Shown piece after piece: positions 59,881 through 64,000 of a stretch of DNA of 64,000 nt. Source of the DNA: Isoetes taiwanensis (taxonomy: Eukaryota; Streptophyta; Lycopodiopsida; Isoetales; Isoetaceae); NCBI GenBank assembly GCA_021234155.1, contig JAJEKV010000018.1, positions 18,114,177 through 18,178,176 on the forward strand, written 5' to 3'. A program made the position numbers and the translations under genes. The stretch's first letter is position 1. Every line of letters begins with the position of its first letter. The notes under the pieces were generated by a model. That model was not told the DNA's origin, did no database searches, and was given only the letters and a program-made list of their open reading frames with translations.

Positions 59881-62223
59881 TCAATCCTTGAATCCAAACT
59901 CAACTAATACTCCCTGAAGCATTATACAAAAAAAAGGACCCTTAATTTTAATATTCGTTAGAAGGTCATCAAACTGAAAACAACATACTTACATTTGGGT
60001 CGTTGATACCATATGCAACACAATAATGTTCCTGCCAACCAACAAGCAAAATTTCATCACGAACTGAAAACATTCAGAATAGACAGCTCATACATATAAT
60101 TGAGAACAAGCTCCAAAGACTAACAGCATCAAAGTATTTGTTTCTTACCTGCATGATATGCCACTCCTCAAATTCATCAAAAATCTCCAAGCGTTCAATC
60201 CTATTTGCAGTAAACGTGTATCTAATTGGTACGCTATTCTCCAAAAGATGCATATCAGTCTAACCTTATCACTGACCTCCTTTTATCATGTACGTCAAGA
60301 TGCTGCTTGTAGATTTGTTCCATGCTCAAAGCCACAGTTCTCTATTCCATGTCATCAATGGCTTATGAGAACAATATTTCATAAAAGAGAAAGAAGGGAT
60401 GTAGTAAAACCTGCCATCCAAGTTCTGTAAACCGTCTTCTTTTTGCCTCCAAGGTTGGGGTATCATGAATGCCTAAAAGTGGGCAACCTCTACTCTGAAA
60501 AATGTTCCAAATTCAGCAACATAGTTGTTTTCAATACCAATATATTTGGGAAAAAGAGTCCAAACTGGAACATAAAGAGTCTAATAAGAGTCTAAGATCT
60601 CTAATGCACAATTACCTCAAGATTGATAATCATCTGTCTTCCAAAAGCATCATCAGGCAATATCTGGAACCAAAAGCACAAAAAAGGAAAAAGAAGATAC
60701 TGAGCAAATCAATTCAAATGCGATATCAATGATATTCGAATGATAAATCAATGATCAATTCGAATGCTATTACAATGTGATCGAACGATATATCAATTCA
60801 CCTGCTCATAAATCACAAATGCAGCTGTGCTGAACTTTTCTGCGACCCAACGGATAATAGCGCGACTACTGTCAGGCTCCATATAAATAAGGACACACTC
60901 TGCAAGAATCAGAGTTGGCAAGCTGAAATAGCAACAACAAACATAAGTTATAACATGTAATACTCTACCTATCAATTATGCTAACTTCACCTGGGATCAA
61001 GCTGCGCCTGCTCATACATAGAATTCATCCTGGTGATATCTCGCATATCAACAGGAAGGAGCTTGTAATGGTCACTTTTTACTTCTCCTTTATCTGCATA
61101 GACACAACAAGTAACATTCAGCTATTGTGGATATGTTTTAATCCTACCATGTATAGTAACTTTTCTCATTTCTAATGTACCATTAATATTTAATGGCAAA
61201 TATCACGCAGCCATTCCATCTATGTTATCTAAACAAATCTCACATCACTCTTTTTGGTCAGAGCAAATGCCAAACTTGTTGGCCACATGGAAAAAGGATG
61301 AACTTCATTCTCCATATATATCCTAGGATAAACAAACATATCCCGGCCCATTTTGACTTCATCTCTCATAATCAAACTTATGGTAGGACGTATCAAATAC
61401 AAAAGCAATCTAAAGAGCCATCTGGGCACATCAGTTGCACAATTTGTTAGCTCTTTCTTTTAGTTAGCCTTCCTTAAATGTGTGTAAATGCAGGGAGAAC
61501 TTACAACCTGCCTGGCAAAATGGATGCTGACGTCCCTAACTTGCTTCCTAATGGAGCACGTGATGCAATGAGAGCAGCTTTCCTACTTGTAACCTGATAT
61601 TTCCAAACGTTTGTAATTACCTGACGCAAAGAACTCGTAACTAGTCTAAACTATAGCCAGAACACCATACCTCTAAGAAGTCAAACTCCACGTACAAAAA
61701 TGGAGCTTTCCCCTCCTCCTATATAAACATAACAAGCCTCAGACAATAACACGCATGAATAACAATCTGAAATTTCCATGGCTATACTTCGAGTTGAAAA
61801 TAAGTTGTATCGAATCCAGCCCCCAGAGATAAGATCTGTTTCTTGCTTGAAGGATCCGATGCCAGAAATTGCGAAATAAGTCGTCTGATAACAGCCCATC
61901 GTGCATAATACCCTTCAATCGAATGCTAAATCGTATCAGCACACGACAGTGAACTAGAATAACATTGAAAAAAAAAAAAATCTTACACCTCGATTGATTA
62001 GTGGAGCCCGTTTGACAGGTCTTCTCACGAAAAAGTGCACATAATTATCACGTATATAACCTTTCTTCACACACGATCTACATAAAAGGGATGACCTAGA
62101 GATTAAGAACAACAATAACAAAGGAAGCAAAAGAAATGAACATGGAAAATACAGTTTGCTAGCAGAGGCGTCGTCATTGGTTGCCTGAACAGCGGCACAT
62201 CCAGGTGCAGATGCAGATGACAT
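59881..62223 (-). CDS. LCMT1: Leucine carboxyl methyltransferase 1 (LCMT1), 12 exons
   Basis: LCMT1 methylates the C-terminal leucine of the PP2A catalytic subunit, using S-adenosylmethionine, and so controls assembly of PP2A holoenzymes in the cytosol. Exons: 62153-62223, 61989-62077, 61788-61912, 61671-61718, 61512-61593, 60991-61093, 60802-60922, 60616-60663, 60411-60494, 60149-60259, 59993-60031, 59881-59913. They join in frame to 954 bp, 317 codons plus stop, near the usual family length. Landmarks: LINRGYYARW (51-59), SAM-binding LGAGFDTTYF (83-92), DHYKLLPVDMRD, LPTLILAECVLIYMEPDSSR, PDDAFGRQM, RIERLEIFDEFEEWHIMQ and EHYCVAYGIND. Introns are GT-AG except intron 5, which appears to start with GC at 61511. 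The segment before RIERLE in exon 10 is more diverged than the rest. No stops or frameshifts are needed. Confidence 0.92.
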
Positions 62224-62429
62224 TTACTCCAATATTGCTCTCCGTCCAGAGAAAGCATCGAAACCCCGAATTCTAAAGGCCTTGGGTACACATACCGTAT
62301 GCGTATAATAATATTTCAATGCATACGATATGGTCAACCCCCAAATGTTGGAAGCAAACCAGAAAATCTCCTAATGTTCCTCTAAAGGGTCGAACATTTC
62401 AAGTGGTAGGTTGAAACTACGTGTGAGGA

Positions 62430-62882
62430 CCCCTGAAGTCCTCTTGATGCCAGATGTGATTCCTGATCCTCAAGACAAACAAAAGAAGGTACTGAATCTT
62501 CATTTGTCTAACTTAAATGTTTTATTCAGTCTATGACATTTGATATTTTGGCAGGTCAAGATGGGTATCCAATTTGCTGAAAGGCAAACTGACGGAACAG
62601 GATCCACAAGCATAAGTTTTGATTCAGCAGTTTAGACATCAAAGAATACTGTCAATTTGAGGGGCCTGCGAGTTGAGGATGCATTACAAGATTTGAGCGT
62701 ACAATTAGAGAGAAGAAGATCAGGCTCTGTAATATTTGTGATTCATGGGATTGCCGTTGGTGCTATAAAAAAAGGATTGGCTCTGGTGCTATAAAAAAGG
62801 CCATTCGTTCTGCCTTAGAGAGGCATCCTCGCATAGAAAGTTTTTCAAATGATGGATGCACAATAGTTTATTTAAAGTAATA
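62430..62882 (+). pseudogene. Smr-domain fragment of a MutS2-like gene
   Basis: Only the 3' end is present. A short exon ending DPQDKQKK at about 62488 is followed by a GT-AG intron (62489-62554). An exon with VKMGIQFAERQTDG leads into the Smr domain: TVNLRGLRVEDALQDL, SGSVIFVIHG, IKKAIRSALERHPR and GCTIVYLK, then a stop. Smr domains are nicking nucleases at the end of MutS2 proteins. An in-frame TAG at 62633-62635 sits where relatives have Gln, and a short duplication of GGTGCTATAAAAAA (62758-62801) shifts the frame. The kept intron shows it is a genomic fragment, not a retrocopy. Confidence 0.85.
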
Positions 62883-63746
62883 AGGCTCAATCCCCATGTA
62901 ATGGATGAGTTTCTGCACCTCACACACATAACACTAAAGGAAAAATAAGATGATATTTGTCACCAACTCAGTTGAAGCCGTTGATTATGTTTAAGACGCA
63001 AGTTGAAGCTGTGCGCCACCTATGATTGGTTGGTTTAAAACAGTGCAGGCTCTCCATCTCTCATTTCCCTTATAGTTACAAAAAAATTATCGGGGGCCGC
63101 GAACATTTCTCTTTTCCGACCCCTTGCATACAGGTAAAAGAGTTGATAAAGAGGACTGTTTGTGGTGGCTACACACATTTTGCTAAAAGAGGACTATTTG
63201 TAGAGGCTGTGCACATTTTCCTTTTTTGACTCACTTATTAGTTGACTTCTGTCCATTGGGAGGTACAGACCTTGACCTCAAACGTTGTTGCTGCCCAAAT
63301 AACCAAAAGAAGCTTGTGCAAGCGTTTGCGCCAAGACACTGAATATTTTAAGTGGCTTATTAGCAATTGTCACTACTGCCTCACATAACATTGGCATGCG
63401 AAACCCTTCTAGACAAATTATTAAAAAGAAGGTGGGTAATGTTTAAAGAACCAGGATATTCATCTTGAAGCATGCAAGATACAACAAAAGTTGTTTTTGC
63501 ACAAGGAGTTAAAGCTATAGCAAAACTATATCAAGTTATGGATGCAAGCTCCAATTGTGCATGATAGCCATGATAGTGCGAACAATTTTTTATTCAATCC
63601 GGTTGTAAAAAGTTGTGAGCTTGCAAACGTGGATGATGCAAGAATTCTCTTAACTCGAGTTACGAAATATGTCCAATGCATGTAGAATTCTAGCTTGCTC
63701 TTGCCCAGCTGGGAACATATGATAAAGCAAAAATTATGTTAACTAC
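62883..63746. other. Intergenic DNA, no supported gene
   Basis: There are only short frames. A direct repeat with AAAGAGGACT.TTTGT lies at 63148 and 63186. Confidence 0.4.
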
Positions 63747-64000
63747 GGCCCTTTTTCCACGGCGGTCTTATCTCTAAAAGTCACATATTTTATCCAATGA
63801 TGTTTGGCCACCTATTGTCTTAAAGGTAAATCACTTTTCCACTATAAAAATAAGGCATGTCTTATTTAGGTTCGAAATAGGTTTAGATATCAAATGGAGT
63901 CTTATTTTATTCCGGGGGATTTCCCCTGCCGTAAAATAAGGCACCTAGTCTTATTTGAATATATAACTAAAAATAAGACGTGTCTTATTTTTTCATGCTT
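63747..64000. mobile_element. MITE, copy 3, cut by the window end
   Basis: It starts GGCCCTTTTTCCAC and follows the copies at 32216 and 32618 closely through the CTTATTT blocks. The right terminus is outside the window. Confidence 0.75.

Noticed and set aside
1-64000. CRISPR arrays, bacterial operons, rRNA and tRNA genes
   Set aside because: None seen. The direct repeats lack regular spacers, and the tRNA-like strings are primer-binding sites of retroelements, not full tRNA genes.

Overview
This is nuclear DNA of a flowering plant. The evidence is intron-rich genes with GT-AG introns, plant Ty3/gypsy elements of the Tat type, TRIM elements, MITEs and a Helitron terminus. The species cannot be told from the window; a monocot is possible but unproven. 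Most of the window is transposon or AT-rich intergenic DNA. Only one gene reads as complete.

Layout. Positions 1-29262 are a nested transposon stack. An old retroelement (long repeat at 1-707 and again at 28275-28723) contains a 471-bp TRIM (2418-2888) and a 23.6-kb Tat-like array (4580-28155), and is followed by a second TRIM (28730-29262). The array is flanked by one 5-bp target duplication (TGTAT). On the minus strand it reads LTR-internal-LTR-internal-LTR: LTR3 25848-28150, internal B 19254-25847, LTR2 16932-19253, a rearranged internal A, and LTR1 4585-6893. Internal B runs Gag, protease, an RNase H-like domain, RT, RNase H, integrase, so one RNase H lies upstream of the RT. Internal A has lost gag and protease, and inverted integrase and LTR pieces lie in their place. 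A 317-bp MITE sits in B while A keeps the empty site.

Positions 29263-42343 are mostly non-coding, with MITEs, local tandem duplications and a Helitron 3' end at 36348-36377 (minus strand). Positions 42344-45184 hold a DCD-domain gene that needs two frame corrections. Positions 46852-48376 hold an unrecognised zinc-finger-like coding region, also frameshifted. Positions 49865-52000 are a decayed chromovirus with integrase, chromodomain and RT. Positions 55152-57681 are the C-terminal half of a DDX55/SPB4-type RNA helicase, broken by frameshifts, lost motif residues and four local tandem duplications. Positions 59881-62223 hold the only intact gene, a 12-exon LCMT1 (leucine carboxyl methyltransferase) of 317 codons on the minus strand. 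Just upstream, on the other strand, is an Smr-domain fragment of MutS2 (62430-62882). The window ends inside a MITE.

A cross-cutting signal: the transposon copies disagree with one another mainly at CAG/CTG sites, and CAG/CTG-free stretches are nearly identical. I read this as likely basecalling or consensus error at CHG-methylated cytosines, so many apparent frameshifts in the array may not be real.
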